Source: Streptomyces sparsogenes (GTDB lineage: Bacteria > Actinomycetota > Actinomycetes > Streptomycetales > Streptomycetaceae). Taken from it: a stretch of 64,000 nt of DNA. A program made the position numbers and the translations under genes. The DNA is taken from assembly GCF_001704635.1 (NCBI RefSeq), contig NZ_MAXF01000130.1, forward strand, positions 81,937-145,936. The letters run 5' to 3'. This document shows positions 43,387 through 51,215 of the stretch, in pieces (within the stretch, counting starts at the first letter, position 1; every line of letters begins with the position of its first letter). Under the pieces are notes generated by a model that saw only the letters and a list, made by a program, of their open reading frames with translations, was not told the DNA's origin and ran no database searches.

Positions 43387-43683
43387 ATGACGGAACAGCG
43401 GACCGACCGGCCGGACGCGTCACGCCACGACGCGTCCCCCTGGTGGTGGGGGCTCGGGCCGATCGGCGGCGCGCTCCTGATCGTGGCGGGGGTTCTCGCG
43501 GGCGCGTGGGTCTTCCTCGAACTGCCCGGCGCCCCGGGCGAGTCGGCGACCGGCTACTACGGCGCGGCCCGGGTGGTGGCCATCGGCCTGGTCGTCGGCG
43601 GTGGCGCGCTGCTGGGGCGCGGGCGGGCCCGCGGGGCCCGGGCGGAAGGCGCCGAGGGGACACGGGAGCGCGGCGACGGCTGA
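43387..43683 (+). CDS. Small membrane protein
   Basis: 98-residue protein with a charged N-terminus and two helices (GALLIVAGVLAGAWVFLEL and AARVVAIGLVVGGGALLG), ending in a Gly/Arg/Glu-rich tail. AGAGGAG is 5 bp before ATG 43387. No family is recognised. It follows the lipoprotein by 121 bp and is followed by a 17-bp tandem repeat. Confidence 0.65.
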   Translation: MTEQRTDRPDASRHDASPWWWGLGPIGGALLIVAGVLAGAWVFLELPGAPGESATGYYGAARVVAIGLVVGGGALLGRGRARGARAEGAEGTRERGDG

Positions 43684-43702
43684 GCCGGGGCCCGGGCCCC
43701 CC

Positions 43703-43770
43703 GACCGCCCTGCCGCCCTGACCGCCCTGCCGCCCTGACTGCCCTGCCGCACGGACCGCCCTGCCGCCGC
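43703..43770. repeat. 17-bp tandem repeat, four copies
   Basis: Units GACCGCCCTGCCGCCCT (two perfect, two with three or fewer changes) fill the gap between the small membrane protein and the acyltransferase, starting 19 bp after the stop. Confidence 0.85.
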
Positions 43771-43779
43771 CGCGCCCGG

Positions 43780-44925
43780 TCAACGCGACGGCAGGAGCCG
43801 TGGTTCGCGTTTCGCGGCCAGGTCCTCCACCCATCCGAACAGCGCCACGGCCACCGCGATCAGCACCCAGGCCACCCCGAACTGGAACCACATGTTTCCC
43901 AGCGGCAGCGACAGCTCGAACGCCCGCACATGCCACAGGTGGTCGATCAGCGGCACGCTGAGGATCAGCGCTGTCTGGTGCCACAGATAGATCGTGATCG
44001 CGCGGCTGTTGAAGACCACCACCAGCCGGTCCAGCGCCCGGATCCGCGCCGGCCCGTCCAGCCGGGGCCGGAAGCGCAGCAGCAACAGGACGAACCCGAC
44101 CGACCAGAAGGCCTGCCCCAGCGGGATCTCATTGAGGTCGTACGAGCCGTCGACCCGGTGGCCGAAGGCCCACCAGCCGCCCACCGCCATCGCCAGGGCG
44201 GCGCAGGACACCACCAGGGCCGGGCGCAAGCGGTCCAGCAGTCCGTCCCGGTGGGCGAAGCCGGCCATCCAGCAGGCGAGGTAGGTGGCCAGGTCGAGGA
44301 GGACGATGCCCGCCTGCCCCTCCGGCACGGTCCACACCGTGGTGAACACCACGATCGGCACCGCCGACAGGCACAGCACCGCCGCGGGGGCGCGCCGGAA
44401 GGCCCACAGCAGCAGGGGCGACAGCAGCACGAGCCACAGATAGGTGCGCAGGTACCAGAGGATCTCGGTGGCCTCGAAACCCCAGGCGCTGTGCGGGGGA
44501 TCCGCCACGGGGACCACCCACAGCAGCATCCGGGCCCACCACCGTCCCACCTGGTGTTCCTCCGGAGCCCAGCCCTTGAGCATCATGGCGAGCGCGATGA
44601 TCGCCCCGAACAGCCACAGCGGCGGCAGCAGCCGCCGCAGCCGCCCGCGCAGCACCGACAGCGCGGGACGCTTCAGGGAGCGGGCCATCAGCGACCCGGC
44701 CAGCGCGAACATCACCCCCATGGAGGGGAAAACGAGGCTCAGCCAGGGCCAGACGAAGGTGTGGTACGCGACCACCCGCACCAACGCCACGCAGCGCAGC
44801 ATGTCCAGATAGCGGTCCCGGCCGCCACCGCCCGCCGGAGCGGCGGACGGCCCGGACCGATGGCGTCCCGCGCGCTGCGGGGTGACCGTCACATCGGTGT
44901 CCTTGGCGAGGGTGTCGTCACTCAT
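43780..44925 (-). CDS. Acyltransferase-3 family membrane protein
   Basis: 381-residue polytopic protein with about ten helices, starting RYLDMLRCVALVRVVAYHTF, with the conserved His of the acyltransferase-3/OafB family and YLWHQTALIL near the C-terminus. Such enzymes O-acylate sugars or secondary metabolites at the membrane. GGAGG lies 8 bp before ATG 44925; the longer frame to 45393 covers the next gene antisense. It is cotranscribed with the membrane-anchored Ser/Thr-rich protein. Confidence 0.82.
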   Translation of the reverse strand: MSDDTLAKDTDVTVTPQRAGRHRSGPSAAPAGGGGRDRYLDMLRCVALVRVVAYHTFVWPWLSLVFPSMGVMFALAGSLMARSLKRPALSVLRGRLRRLLPPLWLFGAIIALAMMLKGWAPEEHQVGRWWARMLLWVVPVADPPHSAWGFEATEILWYLRTYLWLVLLSPLLLWAFRRAPAAVLCLSAVPIVVFTTVWTVPEGQAGIVLLDLATYLACWMAGFAHRDGLLDRLRPALVVSCAALAMAVGGWWAFGHRVDGSYDLNEIPLGQAFWSVGFVLLLLRFRPRLDGPARIRALDRLVVVFNSRAITIYLWHQTALILSVPLIDHLWHVRAFELSLPLGNMWFQFGVAWVLIAVAVALFGWVEDLAAKREPRLLPSR

Positions 44926-45013
44926 ACCGCCCACCTCCAGCGGGGCGTTGCGTCGTAGGGCGCCGGTGGCGCCGGAGAAATCAGTGCGGGGGTGCGGGCG
45001 GCCGTCCGGCCCA

Positions 45014-45679
45014 TCAGCCGGCGTCCCACGACTCGTCGGAAGAACCCGTGTCCGCGGCGCCGGACCGCCACCCGCCGTCGTCCTGGCCCTCGGGGGAGGC
45101 CGTGGCGGTGTCGTCGGCCGGGGCGGACGCGGACGGGGTCGGCTTCGAGGACGCCGAGGACACCCCGGACGAAGACGCCCAGGACGACGCCGACGGTGTT
45201 CTGGACGGCGTGGAGGCGCGGGAAGACACCGCCGTGGTCGCCGAGGCGGGGGCGGACGTCCGCCCGCCGGTCGTGGCCGCGTGCTTCCGCGCGAACGACG
45301 GCCGGACCGCGGGCCCGGTGGCGAAGCCACCGCTCTCGGACGCCGATCCCCCGCCGGTCGGCGAGGAGGACGCCGAATTCCCTTTGCCGGCACCGCCCTT
45401 GTTGGATTGCTCCTTTTCCCCGGAAGCCCCCGTCTTTCCCGGGATCAGCGTTTCGGGAGCGAAAGGAGTTCCGCCCATGAAGGCGAGCGCGAGCACCATG
45501 GTGTATCCGAGGAAGGCGATTCCCGCCAGCACCCCGGCCCGCCGCAGCAGACGGGCCCTGCGGCCGGAGGAGTCGACGAATACGGGCCCGTCGGAGGCGG
45601 TGTCAGAGGCGGTACGGACGCGGCGACGGGCACGCCGGGAAGGAGCGGCGTGCCCGTCCGCCAGGGGCTGCGACTTCAT
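45014..45679 (-). CDS. Membrane-anchored Ser/Thr/Ala-rich protein
   Basis: 221-residue protein. An Arg-rich cytoplasmic start is followed by one helix (LAGIAFLGYTMVLALAFMGG, residues 51-70), and then a low-complexity extracellular tail dominated by Ser, Thr, Ala, Gly and Pro. Such tails are often O-glycosylated in Streptomyces (compare ppm1 in this window). ATG 45679 lacks a strong ribosome-binding site. It is 88 bp upstream of the acyltransferase gene. Confidence 0.7.
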   Translation of the reverse strand: MKSQPLADGHAAPSRRARRRVRTASDTASDGPVFVDSSGRRARLLRRAGVLAGIAFLGYTMVLALAFMGGTPFAPETLIPGKTGASGEKEQSNKGGAGKGNSASSSPTGGGSASESGGFATGPAVRPSFARKHAATTGGRTSAPASATTAVSSRASTPSRTPSASSWASSSGVSSASSKPTPSASAPADDTATASPEGQDDGGWRSGAADTGSSDESWDAG

Positions 45680-45902
45680 GACGGCACGTTAACAGAATTC
45701 TTCCCGGATAAAGCTATGGACTTTCTTTGCCCAGGTGAATTCGGCGAGTTCATTCGCGAAGTTTTTTATGCGCCTAGGCGATTCTCATTTTTTCGTCCCG
45801 GAACTTTTTCGCCGTCGCCGCGCGGCGCCGTGGGACGCGGCGGTGCGGGCGGCCGGCCACCCGCTGGGGCGGTTTCCCGGGCGGACGTACGAGGATGGAG
45901 GC

Positions 45903-46325
45903 ATGACCGAGACCTTCCGTACCCACATCCTCCGGATCACCACCGGTTCCACCGAGACGGTGGCCGACCTGACGGCCGACTGCGAGGCCTACCTCCGGGA
46001 GGTGAGCCACGGCCGGGACGGGCTGCTCAACGTCTTCGTCCCGCACGCGACCGCCGGTATCGCGATCCTGGAGACGGGCGCGGGCAGCGACACCGATCTG
46101 CTCGCCGCCCTGCACGACCTGCTGCCCGCCGACGACCGCTGGCGCCACCGCCACGGCAGCCCCGGCCACGGCCGGGACCATGTGCTCCCCGCCCTCGTCC
46201 CTCCGCATGCGACGCTGCCGGTCATCGGCGGCAGGATGGCGCTCGGCACCTGGCAGTCCGTGTGCCTCGTCGACACCAATAAGGACAATCCCAACCGTCA
46301 GGTTCGGCTGAGCTTCCTGGGCTGA
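45903..46325 (+). CDS. YjbQ family protein (UPF0047)
   Basis: 140-residue protein of the YjbQ/secondary thiamine-phosphate synthase-like family. It has VFVPHATAGIAILETGAGSD, HGSPGHGRDHVLPAL and GTWQSVCLVDTNK. Its cellular role is unsettled. GAGGA is 8 bp before ATG 45903. The 223-bp gap upstream (45680-45902) is unusually AT-rich for this genome around 45690-45810 and may hold the divergent promoters of this gene and the Ser/Thr-rich protein; no gene is seen there. Confidence 0.88.
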   Translation: MTETFRTHILRITTGSTETVADLTADCEAYLREVSHGRDGLLNVFVPHATAGIAILETGAGSDTDLLAALHDLLPADDRWRHRHGSPGHGRDHVLPALVPPHATLPVIGGRMALGTWQSVCLVDTNKDNPNRQVRLSFLG

Positions 46326-46391
46326 GCGAGACACCCGGCGCCATGCTCTGCCCGGCCACGCCCCGTCCGACGGGCCCCGCCCGCCCGGGGG

Positions 46392-47873
46392 TCAGCCCCT
46401 GGTGGGCGCCGCGGTGGACTCCGTGGCGCCCGCGGCCTCCCCGGCAGGCCCGGGCACGAGGCGGGCGCGGGGGATGAAGGAGGCCAGGACGAAGGCGCCG
46501 AGGGCCGCGGCGGCGCCGATGCCCATGACCACGCGGAAGCCGGCCTGAGAGGGGATCGCGAGGGGGCCGAAGGAGGTGGTCATCTGGGCCAGGACGACGC
46601 CGGCCACGGCACTGGACACGGAGGTGCCGATCGACCGCATCAGGGTGTTGAGGCTGTTCGCGGCGGCCGTTTCGGAGACCGGCACCGCCGACATGATCAG
46701 GGCGGGCATGGCGCCGTAGGCGAGACCGATGCCGGCGCCGATGACACAGCCGGCCAGCACCAGGTGCCAGACGGCGGACATCAGCACGGTGTTGAGCAGG
46801 TAACCGCCGGCGACGACGACGGCGCCGAGCATCAGCGTGACCTTGGGGCCCTTCGCCTGGGAGATCCGCGCCGACAGCGGTGCCATCGCCATCATGACCA
46901 GGCCGTTCGGCGCCATGATCAGACCGACGGCGAGCATGCCGTGCCCCAGTCCGTAGCCGGTGGCCTTCGGCAGCTGCACCAGCTGGGGGAGCAGCAGCGA
47001 CATGGCGAACAGCGAGAAGCCGAAGACGGCCGAGGCGAGGTTGGTGAGCAGCACCTGGCGCCGGGCGGTGGTGCGGAGGTCCACCAGCGGCTGTGCGCCG
47101 CGCAGTTCCCAGCGGCCCCACAGCAGCAGGACGGCGACCGCCGCGGCGAACAGACCGGTGGTGCGGCCGCCCGTCCAGCCCCAGTCGGCGCCCTTGGAGA
47201 TCGCCAGCAGCAGGCACACCAGCGCGACCGACAGCCCCGCGGCGCCCACCAGGTCGAAGCGTCCGCCGGTGCGCACGGCGGACTCCGGAACGAGCCTGGC
47301 CACGAGCGCGGTGGCCAGGACACCGAGGCCGGCCGAGGTCCAGAAGAGCGCATGCCAGTCGGCGTGCTCGGCGAGGAGGGCGGCCGCGGGCAGGCCCAGG
47401 GCGCCGCCGACGCCCAGGGAGGCGCTCATCAGCGCGGTCGCCGCGGCGAGCCGCTCGGCCGGCAGCTCGTCGCGCATGATGCTGATGCCCAGCGGGATCA
47501 CTCCGGCCGCCAGGCCCTGCAGGGCGCGGCCGACCACCATCGGGGCCAGTGAGTCACTCAGGCCCGCGACGGTGGACCCCGCCACCAGCAGCCCCAGGCT
47601 GACCAGCAGCATGCGCCGCTTGCCGTACATGTCCCCCAGGCGGCCCACCACGGGTGTGGCGACGGCGCCGGCCAGCAGCGTGGCGGTGACGGCCCAGGTG
47701 GCGTCGGACGGCGAGGCGTGCAGGAGCTTCGGCAGCTCGGGCACCACGGGGATGACCAGGGTCTGCATCAGCGAGACGACGATCCCGGCGAAGGCCAGGA
47801 CGGCCACGACGGTGTTCGTGCGCGGCGGGGCGGACGCTCCGGTGTCGGGGGACGGGGCGGGGGGAGTGGGCAT
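46392..47873 (-). CDS. MFS drug exporter, DHA2 (14-helix) type
   Basis: 493-residue major facilitator with about fourteen helices, LGDMYGKRRMLLVSLG (motif A) after helix 2, and the helix-5 motif C region ASLGVGGALGLPAAALL. Related proteins export drugs or dyes by proton antiport. No regulator is adjacent, but the promoter region is AT-rich with repeated TCAGTTGA-like half-sites. It is divergent from the esterase gene. Confidence 0.88.
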   Translation of the reverse strand: MPTPPAPSPDTGASAPPRTNTVVAVLAFAGIVVSLMQTLVIPVVPELPKLLHASPSDATWAVTATLLAGAVATPVVGRLGDMYGKRRMLLVSLGLLVAGSTVAGLSDSLAPMVVGRALQGLAAGVIPLGISIMRDELPAERLAAATALMSASLGVGGALGLPAAALLAEHADWHALFWTSAGLGVLATALVARLVPESAVRTGGRFDLVGAAGLSVALVCLLLAISKGADWGWTGGRTTGLFAAAVAVLLLWGRWELRGAQPLVDLRTTARRQVLLTNLASAVFGFSLFAMSLLLPQLVQLPKATGYGLGHGMLAVGLIMAPNGLVMMAMAPLSARISQAKGPKVTLMLGAVVVAGGYLLNTVLMSAVWHLVLAGCVIGAGIGLAYGAMPALIMSAVPVSETAAANSLNTLMRSIGTSVSSAVAGVVLAQMTTSFGPLAIPSQAGFRVVMGIGAAAALGAFVLASFIPRARLVPGPAGEAAGATESTAAPTRG

Positions 47874-47917
47874 GGGCGCGGCCTCCGCGTCGGGGCAGAC
47901 GGATACCGGCCTGCCTC

Positions 47918-47948
47918 AGCTATTTAAGTCAGTTGATTGAATTATCAT
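47918..47948. promoter_or_regulatory. AT-rich operator-like region of the MFS gene
   Basis: A short AT-rich island, including TTTAAGTCAGTTGATTGAAT, 45-75 bp before the MFS start. TCAGTTGA/TTGATTGA half-sites resemble MarR- or TetR-type operators; no cognate regulator is in the window. The remaining gap to 48110 is GC-rich with only a 68-codon noise frame. Confidence 0.4.
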
Positions 47949-48110
47949 GCGGGAGGGCCGCCTGGCCAGTCGGGCGGTGGCGGCGCGGCGGGCGTGGGGC
48001 TGGACGAAGTCCCGGCGGGAGAACCCTGGGTCCGGGACCCGGCGGCGTGCCCGGCGGTGTGGGGTCCCGCGCCATATCGGGCCGCCGGGGGCGCTCCTAC
48101 CGTGCTTGGC

Positions 48111-49085
48111 ATGGCCAAGACAAGAGCCGCAACGGCACTACTCGCCCTGCTGACGGCCCTCGCCGCCGTCCTCCTCCCCGCCCCCGCCGCCCAGGCGGCC
48201 TCCGTCCAGGAGGTCACCGGCTTCGGAACCAACCCGGGCGCGCTGAAGATGTACCGCTACATACCCGAGGGGCTGCCCGCCGGACGGCCCGTGGTCGTCG
48301 CCATGCACGGCTGCCAGCAGAACGCCCCGGCCTACGGCACACAGAGCGGCTGGACCCAACTCGCCGACCGCTGGGGCTTCTCCCTCGTGCTGCCCGGCCA
48401 GACCACCGCCAACAACATCAGCTCCTGCTTCAACTGGTTCCAGAGCGGCGACATCGCGCGAGGCCAGGGAGAAGCCGAGTCGATCAAGCAGATGGTCGAC
48501 CGGCAGCTCGCCGACACCGGCGCCGACCGCTCGCGCGTCTACGCCACCGGGCTGTCCGCCGGCGGCGGGATGGCCACGGTGCTGATGGCCGCCTATCCCG
48601 ACCGGTTCACCGCGGGCGGGGTCGTCGCCGGACTGCCGTACGGCTGCGCACAGGCCGCCGGATCGCCGTACACCTGCATGTACGTGGGCGCCACCCAGAC
48701 CGCCGCGCAGTGGGGCAACCGGGTGCGCGCGGCGGCGCCGACCGGATACGCCGGGCCCTGGCCCCGGCTCATCGCCTTCCAGGGCACCGCCGACTACACC
48801 GTGAAACCGGTCAACATGACCGACCTGGTGGCACAGTGGACCGATGTCCAGGGCGCCGACCGGACCGCCGACACCGAGGACACGGTCGGCGGTTACCCGC
48901 ACAAGATCTACACCAACCCCTCCGGCGCGCCCGTGGTCGAGACGTACAGCATCACCGGGATGGGCCACGGCCAGCCGGTCGACCCCGGCACCGGCCCAGC
49001 CCAGTGCGGCACCGCCGCCGCGTACGTCCTCGACGTCAACCTCTGCGCCGCCTACCAAGTGGGCCACGCGTGGGGGCTGGGCTGA
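48111..49085 (+). CDS. Secreted PHB-depolymerase-like esterase
   Basis: 324-residue secreted alpha/beta hydrolase of the LpqC/PHB depolymerase type. Residues 1-29 are a signal peptide (ALLALLTALAAVLLPAPAAQA). VVVAMHGCQQNAP is the oxyanion region, YATGLSAGGGMATVLM holds the nucleophile Ser, and ITGMGHGQPV the catalytic His. Cys pairs suggest disulfides. Substrates could be short-chain polyhydroxyalkanoates or feruloyl esters. ATG 48111 is chosen over an earlier frame because the signal peptide starts there. Confidence 0.88.
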   Translation: MAKTRAATALLALLTALAAVLLPAPAAQAASVQEVTGFGTNPGALKMYRYIPEGLPAGRPVVVAMHGCQQNAPAYGTQSGWTQLADRWGFSLVLPGQTTANNISSCFNWFQSGDIARGQGEAESIKQMVDRQLADTGADRSRVYATGLSAGGGMATVLMAAYPDRFTAGGVVAGLPYGCAQAAGSPYTCMYVGATQTAAQWGNRVRAAAPTGYAGPWPRLIAFQGTADYTVKPVNMTDLVAQWTDVQGADRTADTEDTVGGYPHKIYTNPSGAPVVETYSITGMGHGQPVDPGTGPAQCGTAAAYVLDVNLCAAYQVGHAWGLG

Positions 49086-49145
49086 TCGAACTCCCCGGGG
49101 CCGGACCCTGTCGCGGCGGGCCGCCGTACGACATCCTCCGATGCC

Positions 49146-50744
49146 ATGAGTAGACCCGCTGATCGCGTGAACCGAGCGGCACGCGCCTGGATCTGGCCCC
49201 TCGTCATCGGCCTCGTCTGCACCCTGACCTGGAGCTCGCCGGCCGGCGCCGACACCTCCCGGGCCGGGCTCGACGACGCCCTCGACACCATCCTCGCCGA
49301 CCCCCTGCTGAAGGGCGGCGCGGCGGGGGTGGTCGTCGCCGACGCCGACACCGGCGCCGTCCTCTACCAGCACCGCCCCGACGACCGGCTGATGCCCGCC
49401 TCCAACACCAAACTCCTCACCTCGGCCGCGGCCATGGGACTGCTCGGCCCCGACTACACCTTCCGCACCGAGGTCCTCACCGCCGGCAGCCGCCACGGGC
49501 GGGTGCTCCGCGGCGACCTGTATCTGCGCGGCACCGGCGACCCCACCCTCCTCGCCGAGGACTACGACCGGCTCGCCGCGAGCCTCGCCGAGTCGGGCAT
49601 CGAGCGGGTCACCGGCCGGCTGATCGCCGACGACACCCGGTTCGACACCCAGCGCGTCGGCCGCTCCTGGGCCGCCGACGACGAGTCCGCCTACTACGCG
49701 GCGCAGATCTCCCCGCTGACCCTGGCCCCCGACACCGACTACGACGCGGGCAGCGTCATCGTCCGGACCACCCCCGGCGCGGCAGCCGGCGACCGGCCCG
49801 AGGTCACCCTCACCCCCAGCACCGACTACCTCCGGATCGACAACCGCGCCACCACCGGCGCCACCGGCAGCGGCTCCACCCTCACCGTCGAGCGGCAGCA
49901 CGGCTCCAACACCCTCACGGTCAGCGGCGCCCTCCCCGCCGGGAGCAGCCCCGCCAAGGAGTGGGTCAGCGTCTGGGAGCCCACCGGCTACGCCGCCTCC
50001 GTCTTCACCGACGCGCTGGCCCGGCACGGCGTCCACCTCGACAAGGCCACCCGCCTCGGCAAGGCCACCCCGCCCGACGCGCGGCCGCTCGCCTCACACC
50101 GGTCGATGCCCCTCAAGCAACTGCTGCTCCCGTTCATGAAGCTGTCCAACAACATCCACGCCGAAGTGCTCACCAAGGCCATCGGCTACGAGACGGCCGG
50201 CCGCGGCACCTGGGACGCGGGCCTGGCGGCCATCTCCGACTGGCTGAAGAAGCAGGGCGTGGACACCGGCTCGGTGCGCCAGGTCGACGGCTCCGGGCTG
50301 TCCCGGATGGACAACATCGCGGCCGGCCGCCTCGCCGAGCTGCTCCTGACGGTGCGCGACGAACCCTGGTACGCCGACTGGTACGCCTCGCTGCCGGTGG
50401 CCTGCGCCCCCGACCGGATGGTGGGCGGCACCCTGCGCTCGCGGATGTGCGGCACCCCGGCGGCCGGCAACGCGCGCGGCAAGACCGGCTCGCTGACCGG
50501 GGCCTCCGGGCTCTCCGGGTACGTCACCGACGCGGACGGCAGGGAGCTGGTCTACAGTGTCGTCACCAACAACTACCTCGCGCCGTCCGTGAAGAGCCTG
50601 GAGGACGCGATCGTCGTGACGCTCGCCAAGTCCGGGGCGGACCGGGTCACCGCCGTCCGGCCGAAGGCCGTGCCGGGCGCCAGGCCCGAGCGGGGCGGGG
50701 CCGCCGACCTCGAGTGCTCGTGGACCAAGCCCCGGCGCTGCTGA
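49146..50744 (+). CDS. dacB: D-alanyl-D-alanine carboxypeptidase/endopeptidase (PBP4 type)
   Basis: 532-residue secreted peptidase S13. It has an N-terminal signal/anchor, then MPASNTKLLTSAAAMG (SxxK), KLSNNIHAEV (SxN) and GKTGSLTGASG (KTG). The large insert domain after SxxK is present. It trims or cuts peptidoglycan cross-links outside the cell. ATG 49146 is near the stop of the esterase (60 bp), so the two may share a transcript, though they have no shared function. Confidence 0.92.
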   Translation: MSRPADRVNRAARAWIWPLVIGLVCTLTWSSPAGADTSRAGLDDALDTILADPLLKGGAAGVVVADADTGAVLYQHRPDDRLMPASNTKLLTSAAAMGLLGPDYTFRTEVLTAGSRHGRVLRGDLYLRGTGDPTLLAEDYDRLAASLAESGIERVTGRLIADDTRFDTQRVGRSWAADDESAYYAAQISPLTLAPDTDYDAGSVIVRTTPGAAAGDRPEVTLTPSTDYLRIDNRATTGATGSGSTLTVERQHGSNTLTVSGALPAGSSPAKEWVSVWEPTGYAASVFTDALARHGVHLDKATRLGKATPPDARPLASHRSMPLKQLLLPFMKLSNNIHAEVLTKAIGYETAGRGTWDAGLAAISDWLKKQGVDTGSVRQVDGSGLSRMDNIAAGRLAELLLTVRDEPWYADWYASLPVACAPDRMVGGTLRSRMCGTPAAGNARGKTGSLTGASGLSGYVTDADGRELVYSVVTNNYLAPSVKSLEDAIVVTLAKSGADRVTAVRPKAVPGARPERGGAADLECSWTKPRRC

Positions 50745-50774
50745 GCCGTACCGGCGCACGGCCGCGCCGCCGGG

Positions 50775-51197
50775 TCACACCCGCGGCGCGGCCGTCCTCC
50801 GCGCCGTGACCGCCTCGATGAACTCCTCCGGCGGGAGGTAGGAGTGCGCGGTGACGTAGTGGTGGACGAGATTGGGCGCCACCAGCCACCTGCCGTCACG
50901 GCCCACCACCCGCACCTCGGCGCTGCCGAGGGAAACGCGGTCCTGGCCGACCTGGATGACCACCGGGTATTCATCCGCCCCGCCGGGGTGCGGAAGCCCA
51001 CAGCGGTGCCACCCGCGCATCATCATCTGAGGGTCGTCCCGGCACAGCAGCGCGAGGGAATGGACGAATGCCTCCGGAACCGCGCCTCGGGGGAATTCCT
51101 CGCCCGGCTCCAGCCAGCCGACGTTCACCGCCTCGATCCCTTCGGGGACCGATCCTGCTGGATAGGCGTAGGGGGACAGGTCCGCGTAGTGGGTCAC
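50775..51197 (-). CDS. Probable immunity protein for the Rhs protein
   Basis: 140-residue acidic soluble protein with no recognised domain, beginning MTHYADLSPYAYPAGSVPEG; VGWLEPGEEFPRGAVPE and the closing LPPEEFIEAVTAR are conserved-looking. AGGAG lies 8 bp before GTG 51197, and the gene starts only 18 bp after the Rhs stop, where immunity genes normally sit. The pairing is from position; I cannot name the family. If it is immunity, it should bind the variable C-terminal domain of the Rhs protein. Confidence 0.6.
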   Translation of the reverse strand: MTHYADLSPYAYPAGSVPEGIEAVNVGWLEPGEEFPRGAVPEAFVHSLALLCRDDPQMMMRGWHRCGLPHPGGADEYPVVIQVGQDRVSLGSAEVRVVGRDGRWLVAPNLVHHYVTAHSYLPPEEFIEAVTARRTAAPRV

Positions 51198-51215
51198 CGC
51201 AGTGGCTCCTGGTTC

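Noticed and set aside
47947..48153. 68-codon frame upstream of the esterase
   Set aside because: Arg/Ala/Gly-rich, no ribosome-binding site, overlaps the signal peptide of the real gene in another frame.
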